Assembly (NCBI RefSeq): GCF_024741235.1
Contig: NZ_JANSKA010000007.1
Coordinates: 74,781 to 116,049, forward strand
Reading direction: 5' to 3'
Origin: Tractidigestivibacter montrealensis
GTDB taxonomy: Bacteria > Actinomycetota > Coriobacteriia > Coriobacteriales > Atopobiaceae
DNA: 41,269 nt
Numbering within the stretch: the stretch's first letter is position 1; the number at the start of each line of letters is the position of its first letter. Shown one piece after another: positions 30,871 to 40,215 of the stretch. Both the position numbers and the translations under genes were made by a program. The notes beneath the pieces were generated by a model that saw only the letters and a list, made by a program, of their open reading frames with translations, had not been told where the DNA came from and searched no databases.

Positions 30871-32343
30871 CTAGTCCTGCTTGACGGCCTCCTCGGCCTT
30901 GGCGTCCTCCTCGGCGATGAGCTTTGCCTTGAGGGAGATCTTCTCGTTGGACATCTTGTCTGCGTAGATCTTCTTGCCGGTGGGGTGCTCCTCAAGCCAC
31001 AGGCGCTCGGCCTCGGGCGCCCACTTCTCGGCGTAGGGCGTGGTGCGCGCGCAAAGGTGGTCGACGTCCTCCGGCGAGATGTACTCCGTGGACTTGGCGT
31101 CTGCCGCGTGCACGATCTTGGGCAGCATCTCGGGGTTCTCGAGCATGGGGCAAGGACGCAGCATGTTGTCGTTCCAGGGGTAGTTCTCGCGATAGGCCTG
31201 GAAGACGGGCTGACGCAGGCAGTCGAGAAGGTCCTGGTCCTTGATGTTGGCGTTGGAGTAGTGGATGAAGACGCACGGCTCAACGTCGCCCTTGGCGTTA
31301 ATGTGGCAGAACACGCGGCCGCCGGCGATGCAGCCGCCAACATACTCGCCGTCGTTCTGGAAGTCCATCGCAAAGATGGGCTTGCCGCTGGTGATGCCGC
31401 GCACCTCGCGGATGCGGTGCAGCATGTACTCACGCTGCTCGACGGTGGGCATGAGGTCGGCGTTGGCGCCCTCGCCCACGGGCATATAGTGGAAGTACCA
31501 GGCCCAACGGGCACCCTTGCTGATGATGAGGTCGAGGTACTCGTCGGACGTGACGGTCTCGGTGTTGGCGCGGGTGTAGGCCGTGGAGGTACCAAAGAGC
31601 AAGCCGTTCTTGTGGAGGAGGTCCATGGCGCGCATTACCTCGTCATAGGAGCCCTCGCCACGGCGGGCGTCGTTGGTGTTCTCGTAGCCCTCGAGCGAGA
31701 TGGAGAACACGATGTTGCCCAGGCGCTTGACCTCGTCGCAGAACGGCTGGTCGATGAGGGACGCGTTGGTGAAGATGTTGAAGAGGCAGTCGTTGTGCTC
31801 CTCGGCAAGGCGCAGGACGTCCTTCTTGCGCACCAGGGGCTCGCCGCCGGTCAGCATGTAGAGGTGGCAGCCAAGCTCGGAGCCCTGCGTGATGATCTTG
31901 TCGCACTCCTCGTACGTGAGGTTCTGCCACTTCTCGTAGTCAGCAGACCAGCAGCCAACGCAGTGCTTGTTGCAGGCGCTGGTGGGGTCAAAGATGATGA
32001 TCCAGGGCACGTTGCACTGATACTTGTCGGCATTGGCGGTGGTGTTGCGCAGGCCGCGGAAGGCAGCCTCATAGCCGCCGTTGAGCACGACGGTCTTGAG
32101 CACGTGCGGGTCGGTCTCGTCAATGACGCTCCAGAGGAACTGCTCCCACTTGGAGCCCGGGTAGAGGCCTGCCTTCAGGCCGCGCGTGGCACCGGGGGCG
32201 GTGTCCTTGAGCAGGTTGCCGGCCATGTTGATGAGCTTGTCGAGGTTCTTCTCGCGATCATCGCCAGAGGCTGCCTTGATGATCTGGTCGAGCGCGACGC
32301 TGAACGCCTTGCGCTCTGCCGCGTGAGCAATCTTTGACTGCAT
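30871..32343 (-). CDS. radical SAM protein with SPASM-like C-terminal cysteines
   Basis: 490 residues from the ATG at 32343 (AGGGAG upstream). The radical SAM cluster motif is CNKHCVGC (Cys124, 128, 131). It is followed by HLYMLTGGEPLVRKKDVLRL, which contains the GGEP SAM-binding motif, and SISLEGYENTNDARRG. A C-terminal cysteine set (GGCIAGGRVFCHINAKGDVE, PCVFIHYSN, then RPCPMLENP) is like an auxiliary-cluster SPASM region. About 110 residues precede the core. I recall the family from Clostridia and Coriobacteria but know no proven reaction. No peptide precursor or biosynthetic partner gene is adjacent, so it appears to be a stand-alone unit with its own promoter and terminator. Confidence 0.87.
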   Translation of the reverse strand: MQSKIAHAAERKAFSVALDQIIKAASGDDREKNLDKLINMAGNLLKDTAPGATRGLKAGLYPGSKWEQFLWSVIDETDPHVLKTVVLNGGYEAAFRGLRNTTANADKYQCNVPWIIIFDPTSACNKHCVGCWSADYEKWQNLTYEECDKIITQGSELGCHLYMLTGGEPLVRKKDVLRLAEEHNDCLFNIFTNASLIDQPFCDEVKRLGNIVFSISLEGYENTNDARRGEGSYDEVMRAMDLLHKNGLLFGTSTAYTRANTETVTSDEYLDLIISKGARWAWYFHYMPVGEGANADLMPTVEQREYMLHRIREVRGITSGKPIFAMDFQNDGEYVGGCIAGGRVFCHINAKGDVEPCVFIHYSNANIKDQDLLDCLRQPVFQAYRENYPWNDNMLRPCPMLENPEMLPKIVHAADAKSTEYISPEDVDHLCARTTPYAEKWAPEAERLWLEEHPTGKKIYADKMSNEKISLKAKLIAEEDAKAEEAVKQD

Positions 32344-32409
32344 TACGTGCTCCCTTGCTAATGCGCCTTCCTGTACGCAGATTTTTGACCTGCGTTTAAA
32401 TCTGAAAGA

Positions 32410-32438
32410 ACTATACGCCCGGCGCGGCAAACATACAA
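32410..32438 (-). promoter_or_regulatory. promoter of the radical SAM gene
   Basis: On the minus strand TTGTAT (32438-32433), a 17-bp spacer, then TATAGT (32415-32410) gives a good housekeeping-type promoter with a start near 32403. A CAGATTT...AAATCTG inverted repeat (32378-32404) lies at the start of the leader and could be an operator or RNA hairpin. Confidence 0.65.
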
Positions 32439-32558
32439 GGAAATTTTGGCCCCTGCGCTGGGATTACGTAGTTGGCGAGGCGCGAGAACCCAACGCGTTT
32501 GGTGCGTGTATGCTGAGAGTCACGCATAGCGCAGACCGCCCTCGTTGACTGGAGACCC

Positions 32559-33740
32559 ATGGGATATCGCACCTACACCTGCCCCATCGCAAAGTCCTGC
32601 GGTGGCTGCGAGTGGCTCGCGGTGCCCTACCCCATCCAGCTTGAGCGCAAGCAGGCGCTGGTCGAGGAGGTCTTGGGGCAGGCGGTGCGCCGGGACCACG
32701 CCACACTCGAGAAGATCTGCGGCATGGACGAGCCGCGCGGCTACCGGCACAAGGCCGCAACGCCGTTTGCGCCTGGCTCGCGCGGGCGCGTGCGCTGCGG
32801 TTTCTATGCCGCCGGGTCGCATCGCATTGTGCCCTGCTCGTCGTGCCTGGTAGAGGCCCCCGGCGCACGAGACGTGCTCAACGCAGTGGCGCGCGCTGCC
32901 GAGCGCTGCGGCATCCCAGCCTACCAGGAGGACCGCGGGTGCGGCGTGCTTCGCCATGCCGTGGTGCGCATGGGCTACGCCACCAAGGAGTGCCTGCTCA
33001 CCGTGGTTACCAATGGACCAAGGCTTCCACGCGCCGAGAAGTTCGTGAACGACATACGTCGCAACAAACCGCAGGTCACAAGCATTGTCCAGAACATCAA
33101 CGAACGCCGGACCAACGCGATTCTCGGCCGGCAGTGCATCACGCTGTACGGTCCAGGCGTCATGCACGACCGGCTGCTGGGCTGCTCGTTTGAGATTGGG
33201 CCCACGAGCTTCTACCAGACAAACCCAGCGCAGACCGAGGTGCTGTACCGGCTTGCCATTGCCGGGGCGGGCATTGTGCCCGGAATGCGGCTGCTTGACG
33301 CGTACTGCGGCACGGGAACCATTGGCATCTGCGCCGCGCACGAGTGCCCGGACGTGGAGGTCGTGGGCGTGGAGCAGGTTGGCGGCGCGGTCGCAGCGGC
33401 GCGGCGCAACGGCATTGCCAACGGGCTGGACAAGCGCTGCCGCTTTGTGCGGGCGGACGCCACGGAGTACCTGGTTGCCGCCGCGCGCAACGGGCGTGCC
33501 GAGCGCTTTGACGCGCTGATCATGGATCCGCCGCGGGCTGGCTCGACGCCCGAGTTCCTCTCGGCGGTGTGCGCGCTTGGGCCCGAGCGCGTGTCGTACG
33601 TCTCGTGCAACGTGCTCACGCAGGCGCGCGACATCGAGCTGCTGCGCGAGGGCGGCTACCGTCTTGAGCGCTTGCAGCCGGTGGACATGTTCCCGCACAC
33701 CAAGCACGTAGAGTGCGTCGCAACGCTCGTGCGAAGATGA
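32559..33740 (+). CDS. TrmA/RlmD-family RNA (uracil-C5) methyltransferase
   Basis: 393 residues with GGAG before the ATG. The Fe-S cluster motif lies at the very N-terminus (CPIAKSCGGCEWL: Cys8, 14, 17) with a fourth Cys in PCSSC (~93-96). There is no room for the N-terminal TRAM domain that RlmD usually has. The methyltransferase core shows FYQTNPAQTEVLY, LLDAYCGTGTIGICAA, MDPPRAGSTPE and the nucleophile motif SCNVLTQARDIELL. Members make m5U in 23S rRNA or tRNA; RlmC/RlmD-like rRNA activity is more likely than TrmA because of the cluster. Its TGA stop forms one end of the palindrome at 33738-33766. Confidence 0.9.
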   Translation: MGYRTYTCPIAKSCGGCEWLAVPYPIQLERKQALVEEVLGQAVRRDHATLEKICGMDEPRGYRHKAATPFAPGSRGRVRCGFYAAGSHRIVPCSSCLVEAPGARDVLNAVARAAERCGIPAYQEDRGCGVLRHAVVRMGYATKECLLTVVTNGPRLPRAEKFVNDIRRNKPQVTSIVQNINERRTNAILGRQCITLYGPGVMHDRLLGCSFEIGPTSFYQTNPAQTEVLYRLAIAGAGIVPGMRLLDAYCGTGTIGICAAHECPDVEVVGVEQVGGAVAAARRNGIANGLDKRCRFVRADATEYLVAAARNGRAERFDALIMDPPRAGSTPEFLSAVCALGPERVSYVSCNVLTQARDIELLREGGYRLERLQPVDMFPHTKHVECVATLVRR

Positions 33741-33766
33741 GACAAAGGGACTGTCCCTTTGTCTCA
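33738..33766. repeat. 13-bp palindrome starting in the methyltransferase stop codon
   Basis: TGAGACAAAGGGA (33738-33750) and TCCCTTTGTCTCA (33754-33766) are perfectly complementary with a 3-base loop. The first three bases are the stop codon of the gene at 32559. There is no T-run. I recall similar sequences recurring in coriobacterial genomes, so it may be an interspersed element or a bidirectional terminator. Confidence 0.75.
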
Positions 33767-33790
33767 AGAACAGTTGGCGCCACACAGCGC

Positions 33791-33823
33791 GGCGCCCGTC
33801 CCTGGGGGTCAGGGGCGGGCGCC
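33791..33823 (-). terminator. GC hairpin after the surface protein gene
   Basis: GGCGCCCGTCCCTG pairs with CAGGGGCGGGCGCC with one mismatch around a 5-base loop, 36 bp past the adhesin stop. It lacks a T-run. Confidence 0.5.
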
Positions 33824-33858
33824 GTTTGACACCGTGCTACTGCGTGCCGGGAGTACCG

Positions 33859-36800
33859 CTACTTGCTGCGGCGACCCCTCCTCCTCACCATTACGGCAGC
33901 TGCGAGCACTGCCGCTGCGGCAACCGCAAGACCAACGGGCAGGGCGGTCTGCGTGGCGTCACCGGTGTTGGGGATGGCCGGCTTCTTGGGCTCCTCCTTT
34001 GCCGGCTCGGGATCCTTCGCAGGCTCGGGCTCAGGCTCGGGCTCCGGCGCGGGCGCGGTGTAGACGTTCTCGAAGGTCACTGCGTCGGCAGCGGTTCCGT
34101 CGGAGGTGGAGATGGACGTGCTTGTCCCCAGGACGCCAGCGCCGTCATCGGTCACCGTGTAGGTCACGTTGTAGACGGTGTTGTCGTACGTCCAGCCCTC
34201 GGCGTTGCCTGCGACCTCGTACGCCTTGTAGGAGTACGTGCCGGCCTGATCAAAGGTGACCGAACCCAGCGAGACCGCGCCATCGCCGTTGATGATGCCC
34301 GTGGTCACGCCGTTCTCGCCGGCGCTATCGGGCAGGATCGAGCCGTTCAGCGCCTCCAGCGCAAAGGTGAACGTAGGGTACGCGTCGGGCTTGTCACCCG
34401 AGACGATCTTGGTGACGGTGGGCAGCGCGGTGGTCACCGCAGCGGCCTTGTAGGTGTTGGTAAAGGTGGGCGCGGTGGCCGAGCCGTCGTCGTAGACCGG
34501 ATCGGAGACGCTCAGCGTGCCATCGCCGTTGTCGGTCACCGTGACAGAGGCGGTGTGCTTGGTCTGGTCGTAGGTGACGCCCGCCTTGCCATTTGCGACC
34601 TCGGAGATGGTGTACGTGAAGGTCTTGGAGGTCTCGCCAGCAAGATCGCCCAGGTGGTACGTGATGGGCGAGAAGGCCACCGTGCCATCGGCAGCATTGG
34701 TTGCCGTTGTGGCCTGGGGCATGGGCGTGCCCTCGGCGGCGGTGAGCTGGAACTCGAACTCGCCCTCGGCCAGGCCACGACCCTCAAGGGCCTTGGTTGC
34801 CGAGAAGGACTTGGCCGTCACGGGCTGCGCCTCGTAGTTGTTCGTGAACGTGGTGTTCACGGCCTCCTTCAGCGTTGCCGTGATCTTGCCGTCATGGGAG
34901 TCGACAAGCTCAAGCGTGTAGGTGGCGACGTTCTGGGAGTACGTGTAGCCAGCCGCGCTGCCCGCAACCTCGCGCGCCGTGTAGGTAACGGTCTTGGTGC
35001 GAGCGCCCGTCGTCTCATCGGGCTCGATGCCGTTGAAGTCATCCTGCGAGTAGCGCAGCGCAGGGAACTGGATGGAGCCAGAGACGTCATTGGTCACCTG
35101 CTCGCCCACGGGCTGGTTGTTCTCGTCAAAGAGGTGGAACGAGAACTGCCCTGCCTCGAGCCTGCGGCCCTCGAGGACCTTCTCGGCGGTAAGCATCACC
35201 GGATCGTCAACACCGGACTTATAGCTGTTGTTGAACGTGGGCGCCAGGCTGGTGACAGAGGCGTGAATCTGGCCCGTGCCGTCATCGGTGGCCACAACGG
35301 TAACCGTGTGGACGGTGGAGTCGTAGGCCATGCCAGCGTTGGTTCCAGCGACCTCCTTGAGGTTGTAGGTGTAGGTGCCGGGCTTGGTATAGGTGATGGG
35401 GTCGAAGGTGATGGAGCCGTCGGCGGCATTGGTCGTCTCGCGAACCACCTTGCCATCCGCATCGATCAGCTGGAACGAGAACTCGCCAGCCATGAGCGGG
35501 GAACCGGTGAGCACCTTTGTGGCCGTGATCGTGACGCCATCGGACTCGGCGGCCTCGTAGCTGTTCTCGAACGTGGGGTTGTTGCTCGCAACGGTGGCAA
35601 CCAGCTGGCCCTTGCCGTTGTCGACCACATTGACCGTGATGGCATGGGTGCTCTTGTCGTAGGTCCAGCCATCCTTTGAGCCTTGGGCCTCGGTAACGTT
35701 GAAGGTGTAGGTGCCGGCCTTGGAGAAGGTCACGTCACCAAAGGAGACGGCCTGGGTGGCACCGTCCGCGATAGAAGCAGACGTCGTAGCCGTGGTCGCG
35801 CTGTCCGCGTAGCTGACGCCAGCGGAATCGCCAGAGGCGAGCGCAAGGTTGAAGGAGTACGCCTCGGAGCTGTTGAATCCGGTCACGCGCTTGGTCACCG
35901 TGAGCGCCGTGTCGCCGGTGAGGATAACGGGCTTGGCGGTGTAGGTGTTATTGAAGACCGGCACGTCCTTGGTAACGGTGGTGCCATCACTGTTTGTCTT
36001 GGTGGCGGACTTGGTAGCAGTCAGGTTGCCCTGGCCGTCGTCCTTGACGGTCACCACGATGGTCCACTCGCTCTGATCGTATGTGACACCATCCTTCACG
36101 CCGTTCACGGCATCAGAAGGCACGAGCTCCTTGACCGTGTACGAGAAGGTCTTGGTGCGACTGCCGTCGCTGGCGGCGTCAACGCCGGCAAGGACGTCCA
36201 CGGTGTAAGTGACGGAGCCAAAGCTCACGTTGCCGTTGGCATCGTTGTGCTTGTCGACCGGAATACCGTCAATATTGGCCTGGAACTCGAACTGACCGTC
36301 CTGGAGCGTGGCGCCCGAGAGGACCTTGCTCGCGGTGAGGTCAACGGTGGGTTCGTTGGTCGTGTAGGTATTGGTGATCGTGGGGTTGTTGCCCGTAACG
36401 GAGGCCTCAAGCTTGCCTTGACCGTTATCGGTAACCGCAACTGTGATCACTCGTGCGGCGGTGTCGTAGGCAACTCCGCCCTCGGTGCCCTGGACCTCAG
36501 TGATGGAGTAGCGATACGTGCCCGGGGCGGTGTACGTGATGTCGCCAAAGACCACGTTGCCGTTGGCGTCATTGGTGACCGTTGTGACTTCAGGCATGGG
36601 TGCGTCGGTCTCTTCAGCGGTCAGCGTGAAGGTAAACTCACCAGCCTTGAGGCCGCGACCCTCAAGCACCTTGGTAGCGCGCAGAGCGGTATCGCCGGTA
36701 AGCGTGGTCTGCTGAGCCGAGTAGGTGTTAGTGAAGGTGAAGTCCGGACCCTGAACTACGGCGCCCTCGGAGTCGACCTTCTTGGCGACGAGGTGCCCCT

Positions 36801-39800
36801 GGCCGTCATCCGTCACCTGGACCGTCACCGTCTTGGTGCTTGCATCGTTGGTCACACCGGCAACGGTACCGGACTCGGTGATGGTGTAGGTGTAGGTGCC
36901 CGGCGCGGTGTAGGTGATTGCGTCGAACGTAACGGAGCCGCTGGCGTCGTTCTGGGCGGTGCCGATCACGTCGCCCGAGGCATCCTTGAGCTCGAACGTG
37001 AACTTGTCCTTGATGTCTCCAGGACCAGAGAAACCGTTGTTGTCGAGCACCTTGCTGCCAGAGATCACTAGACGCGCGTCATCTGCGTCGTAGACGTTCT
37101 GGAACGACAGCCCCGTGGCGTTGCCGGGATACTCAACCTGCGTGCTGAGCGTACCCTTGCCGTTATCGATAATCACGACGGTGACCTCGAAGGTGCTCTG
37201 CACGGCGGTCACCTTTGTGGGCAGATCCGCGGTGCTCTCGGAAACCGTGTAGCGGTAGACGTAGCTATTGGCAGCCGAGCCGACCTGGGCCACGCCGCTC
37301 GCAACGTCCTGCTTAACTTGGTCGATGGAGTAGGTCAGCGTGCCAAAGTCCAGCGTTGCGGCCTGGCCGTCGCTGGCAGCGGGATTTTGTGCCGTAGCAA
37401 CAACGCCACCCTTGGCGTCCGTGATGTTGAACGCGAACTCGTTGGCATTCATGTCACGCCCGCTGAGGGTCTTGGTTGCGCTGATGGTCGCAGTACCCGT
37501 GGCGGAGTAGGTGTTGTTGAACGTGATGTCCTTGCTGGTGCTGTCCTTGACGGACCACGCCACCTCGAGGGCGTTGGTGTCGGCGTTGGCCGTCACCGTT
37601 GCCACCAGTGTGTAGGTGTGGGTGTCGTAGGTGTAGCCGTCAGCGCCGGCGTTGGTCTCGGCCAGAGTGTACTCGTAGGTGCCAACCTCGCTAAACGTAA
37701 TGTTGCCAAAGCTCACAGAGCCGTCTGCCGCGTTGGTCGCCGCTGTCGAAGCAGGCGCAGGTGCGCCGTCAAGCGCTGTGAGCGTGAACGAGAACTGCCC
37801 GGCCGTCAGGTCGGTAGGGTTGAGGGTCTTGTTGATGGTGATGCCGCCATCACCGGTAGGGCTGGACTCAACCGGCGTGAACTTGTTGGTGTAGGTCACG
37901 GAGTACTTGGTGTTGCCCTGGTCCACGCTGCCAGAGACAGTGTCTCCAGAGGTGGTACCAGCGCCGCCTGTGGCCACGGACGAGAAGATCCAGCCAGCAG
38001 GCGAGGTCTTCTCGTCAACCGTATACGTAGTGCCAACGGGAAGGTTCTCGAGGAGGATGCTCTGCCCTGCCGTGAGGGAAAGGGTCGTGGCCTGACCGCT
38101 TGTAAGCGTGCCCTTGGTGTCGCCGATTGCGTAGGAGACGCCCGAGCTATCCGGAGTGGTCACGGTGACGTCAAAGTCGAAGCTGGCGTCCGTGGGGTAC
38201 GTGCCGTCATCGGACGTGGCAACCTTTGCAATCTCGACCTGGCTCTTGAGGGTGTTGGTAGCGGTTATGGTAGTGGACCCGTCATCGGCGTAGTTGGGCA
38301 CGCCATCCACCATCATGGGGGTGAAGGACTCGTAGCTCAGCTCGTAGCGGGAGTCGATGGTAGGCTCGGAGAAGGTCACCTCGCGACCGGCAGTAAGCAC
38401 CTCGCCGTTGGCCTCGATGCCGTACGGCACGTGTACCTGGGCCCGGTAGTTATTGTCGGAGTTGAGCGTCACCGTGGTGAACTGTTTGCGGTCAAGGAGC
38501 ACGCCGAGCGAGACGTCACCGGTAGGACGATTGACCGCGTTGTCAAGCGAGTCGACCCATTCCTTACTAACGGTGATGGTGGGAGTGTCCACGGTCATGG
38601 GGTCGGGGTCGGCAAGGGCCACGCTGCCAGTATCGGATTTAGTCGCTACATACAGACCCGAGGACTCTTGGGTATAGGTAAGGCCGGTGGAGGGCGAGGT
38701 CCAGGTACCGTCAGCCTGCGGCACGGCATCAGTTGGCAACACGTTGGTGGTCGTAGTGCTCGTCTGGTTGTAGGACACGTTGGCCGTAGTGTTGGTCTTT
38801 ATCCCATAAGTACCAGCGGTCGAATCATAGACAATGTCTGTGGGCAGGCCGGTGGTAGTTCCTGCGTTCTGCAGACGGGCTACCTCAGTGATGGCTTCCT
38901 GGCTCGGCCAGACCTTGAAGCTCACGGTATACGTGACACCATGCTCCAGCGAGCCAAGCGAGGAGAGGTCCCAAGTCACGTTCTTGTTTGTCTCGTCATA
39001 TGTAGCCGCGGGAGCATCGAGCCAGTCGCTCGTCTCGCCGTCCTTGGTCTTGGTGTACGTAAAGGCGTCAGCCGACCCCTCCAGGGAAGTGGCAGTAAGC
39101 GCCGTGATGCCGTCGGTCACCTTGACGTTGCTGTACGTGAGGTTGTTCGTGATGGTGTTGATGATGTTGTCGAAGGCAGCATTAAGGGCGGTGCTGTCGG
39201 CAGCGTTGTAGTAGTTGCCCGTCTGGCCAGTAGCGGCAGCGAGGTCCTGCATGTTGGAAACGGTGCCAAAGGCGCCAATGGCAAAGAACGACTTGCCCTC
39301 ACCGGCTATGGCAACGGCCTGGTCCCTGGCGTAGTCGTAGTTAAGGTCATAGGCGTCGGAGTTGCCGGTGCCATAGTAGGTGTGGCCATTCGAGTAATGA
39401 CGTTCAAACTCATCCCGGTCCTGCCCCCAAGTATACGTTCCCCGCGTTTTGCGGAAGGTTGGGTCGCCATCGGAAACAAAGATGATGTAGACATCGGCGC
39501 CGTCACGCGTCTGAATTGCGCTGGCGGTCGCCAGCGCGTCCTCCCAGTTGGTGCCACCAGTGGCGGTGAGGCGGTTCACCTGGTTCTGGAAGGTCGAGAG
39601 GCTGCTCGTGTTGGTGACGCGCGTGGTTGCGTAGTTTGCGAACGTGACGAGTGACAGCTGCACGGCATCGGGGTTCTCGGTCGTGTTGTTGGAGAGCAGC
39701 TCCTCGGCAAGCGAGTTGACCGCGGACTTGGCCACCGAGAGCCGGGTGCCACCCGTAGCGGAATAGCTCATCGACCCGGACGTGTCGAGCACCACGATGA

Positions 39801-40002
39801 CGTCGGCCTTGCTCGAAGACGACGACGCCTGCGACTTGCCCGTCACGCTGAGGCTCAGCGTGTACGTGCCGTCGTCGTTGCTCGTCACGATCTTGCTGGT
39901 GGCAGGCGGCTCGGCGGCAAGCGCCGGCGTCACGCCAAACGCAATGAGCGCAGCAAAGACGGCCAGTAATGCTCGTAGTAGTGTTTTTCCCCTGTGTCTC
40001 AT
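33859..40002 (-). CDS. giant sortase-anchored surface protein (vWA domain plus ~10 isopeptide pilin-type domains)
   Basis: 2047 residues. The signal peptide ends near ALA-AEPP (~29). A von Willebrand A domain spans ~66-300 with a MIDAS motif DTSGS (73-77) and TGGTNWEDAL. About 440 residues follow with CnaB/DUF5979-like pieces (TVDEKTSPAGWIFSS). Then come ten repeats of ~115-130 residues (~740-1970) of the Spy0128/FctA pilin type. Each repeat starts with (T/S)xTKxLxGR-like sequence (Lys), has (T/S)E(V/S) mid-domain (Glu) and ends FxNxY (Asn), the three residues of intramolecular isopeptide bonds. The end is a Glu/Pro spacer, the sortase signal IPNTG (~2010), a hydrophobic helix and RRRGRRSK. 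A stalk-like adhesin or pilus tip is likely. No sortase gene is adjacent. GGGGGT precedes the ATG. Confidence 0.93.
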   Translation of the reverse strand: MRHRGKTLLRALLAVFAALIAFGVTPALAAEPPATSKIVTSNDDGTYTLSLSVTGKSQASSSSSKADVIVVLDTSGSMSYSATGGTRLSVAKSAVNSLAEELLSNNTTENPDAVQLSLVTFANYATTRVTNTSSLSTFQNQVNRLTATGGTNWEDALATASAIQTRDGADVYIIFVSDGDPTFRKTRGTYTWGQDRDEFERHYSNGHTYYGTGNSDAYDLNYDYARDQAVAIAGEGKSFFAIGAFGTVSNMQDLAAATGQTGNYYNAADSTALNAAFDNIINTITNNLTYSNVKVTDGITALTATSLEGSADAFTYTKTKDGETSDWLDAPAATYDETNKNVTWDLSSLGSLEHGVTYTVSFKVWPSQEAITEVARLQNAGTTTGLPTDIVYDSTAGTYGIKTNTTANVSYNQTSTTTTNVLPTDAVPQADGTWTSPSTGLTYTQESSGLYVATKSDTGSVALADPDPMTVDTPTITVSKEWVDSLDNAVNRPTGDVSLGVLLDRKQFTTVTLNSDNNYRAQVHVPYGIEANGEVLTAGREVTFSEPTIDSRYELSYESFTPMMVDGVPNYADDGSTTITATNTLKSQVEIAKVATSDDGTYPTDASFDFDVTVTTPDSSGVSYAIGDTKGTLTSGQATTLSLTAGQSILLENLPVGTTYTVDEKTSPAGWIFSSVATGGAGTTSGDTVSGSVDQGNTKYSVTYTNKFTPVESSPTGDGGITINKTLNPTDLTAGQFSFTLTALDGAPAPASTAATNAADGSVSFGNITFSEVGTYEYTLAETNAGADGYTYDTHTYTLVATVTANADTNALEVAWSVKDSTSKDITFNNTYSATGTATISATKTLSGRDMNANEFAFNITDAKGGVVATAQNPAASDGQAATLDFGTLTYSIDQVKQDVASGVAQVGSAANSYVYRYTVSESTADLPTKVTAVQSTFEVTVVIIDNGKGTLSTQVEYPGNATGLSFQNVYDADDARLVISGSKVLDNNGFSGPGDIKDKFTFELKDASGDVIGTAQNDASGSVTFDAITYTAPGTYTYTITESGTVAGVTNDASTKTVTVQVTDDGQGHLVAKKVDSEGAVVQGPDFTFTNTYSAQQTTLTGDTALRATKVLEGRGLKAGEFTFTLTAEETDAPMPEVTTVTNDANGNVVFGDITYTAPGTYRYSITEVQGTEGGVAYDTAARVITVAVTDNGQGKLEASVTGNNPTITNTYTTNEPTVDLTASKVLSGATLQDGQFEFQANIDGIPVDKHNDANGNVSFGSVTYTVDVLAGVDAASDGSRTKTFSYTVKELVPSDAVNGVKDGVTYDQSEWTIVVTVKDDGQGNLTATKSATKTNSDGTTVTKDVPVFNNTYTAKPVILTGDTALTVTKRVTGFNSSEAYSFNLALASGDSAGVSYADSATTATTSASIADGATQAVSFGDVTFSKAGTYTFNVTEAQGSKDGWTYDKSTHAITVNVVDNGKGQLVATVASNNPTFENSYEAAESDGVTITATKVLTGSPLMAGEFSFQLIDADGKVVRETTNAADGSITFDPITYTKPGTYTYNLKEVAGTNAGMAYDSTVHTVTVVATDDGTGQIHASVTSLAPTFNNSYKSGVDDPVMLTAEKVLEGRRLEAGQFSFHLFDENNQPVGEQVTNDVSGSIQFPALRYSQDDFNGIEPDETTGARTKTVTYTAREVAGSAAGYTYSQNVATYTLELVDSHDGKITATLKEAVNTTFTNNYEAQPVTAKSFSATKALEGRGLAEGEFEFQLTAAEGTPMPQATTATNAADGTVAFSPITYHLGDLAGETSKTFTYTISEVANGKAGVTYDQTKHTASVTVTDNGDGTLSVSDPVYDDGSATAPTFTNTYKAAAVTTALPTVTKIVSGDKPDAYPTFTFALEALNGSILPDSAGENGVTTGIINGDGAVSLGSVTFDQAGTYSYKAYEVAGNAEGWTYDNTVYNVTYTVTDDGAGVLGTSTSISTSDGTAADAVTFENVYTAPAPEPEPEPEPAKDPEPAKEEPKKPAIPNTGDATQTALPVGLAVAAAAVLAAAVMVRRRGRRSK

Positions 40003-40049
40003 AGTTGACCCCCAACCAGAAACGCAAACGAACGGACAGATACCTCTTC

Positions 40050-40071
40050 TGCTGTCAGATTTGCGACAGCA
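40050..40071. promoter_or_regulatory. inverted repeat in the adhesin upstream region
   Basis: TGCTGTC (40050-40056) and GACAGCA (40065-40071) are complementary with an 8-base centre, about 50 bp upstream of the adhesin start. It is either an operator or a leader hairpin. No good -35/-10 pair was found in the 121 bp left between gene and IS. Confidence 0.35.
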
Positions 40072-40123
40072 ACGTGCATGCTTGTTAATAAATCTATGCT
40101 ATTTACGTGATGTATATAGTTGT

Positions 40124-40149
40124 CTCTCCGTTAGACCAGCGTTGACGTA
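40124..40149 (+). repeat. left terminal inverted repeat of the IS
   Basis: It begins CTCTCCGTTAGACC and pairs with the right end at 41244-41269, with two mismatches over 26 bp. Confidence 0.8.
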
Positions 40150-40156
40150 ATAATGT

Positions 40157-40215
40157 CCCGTCCCCGCCCTAGGATGAATGTCGCCAAACATCAACATCGA
40201 AGAGACGGGGACGGG
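40157..40215 (+). promoter_or_regulatory. hairpin masking the transposase ribosome binding site
   Basis: CCCGTCCCCG (40157-40166) is exactly complementary to CGGGGACGGG (40206-40215). The second arm is the Shine-Dalgarno region directly abutting ATG 40216. RNA reading in from outside would fold and hide the start site. Confidence 0.6.

Noticed and set aside
33826-39654. Long plus-strand ORFs opposite the surface protein gene (up to 778 codons)
   Set aside because: They are shadows of the repetitive GC-rich adhesin gene: no ribosome binding sites, compositionally odd proteins, and no domains.
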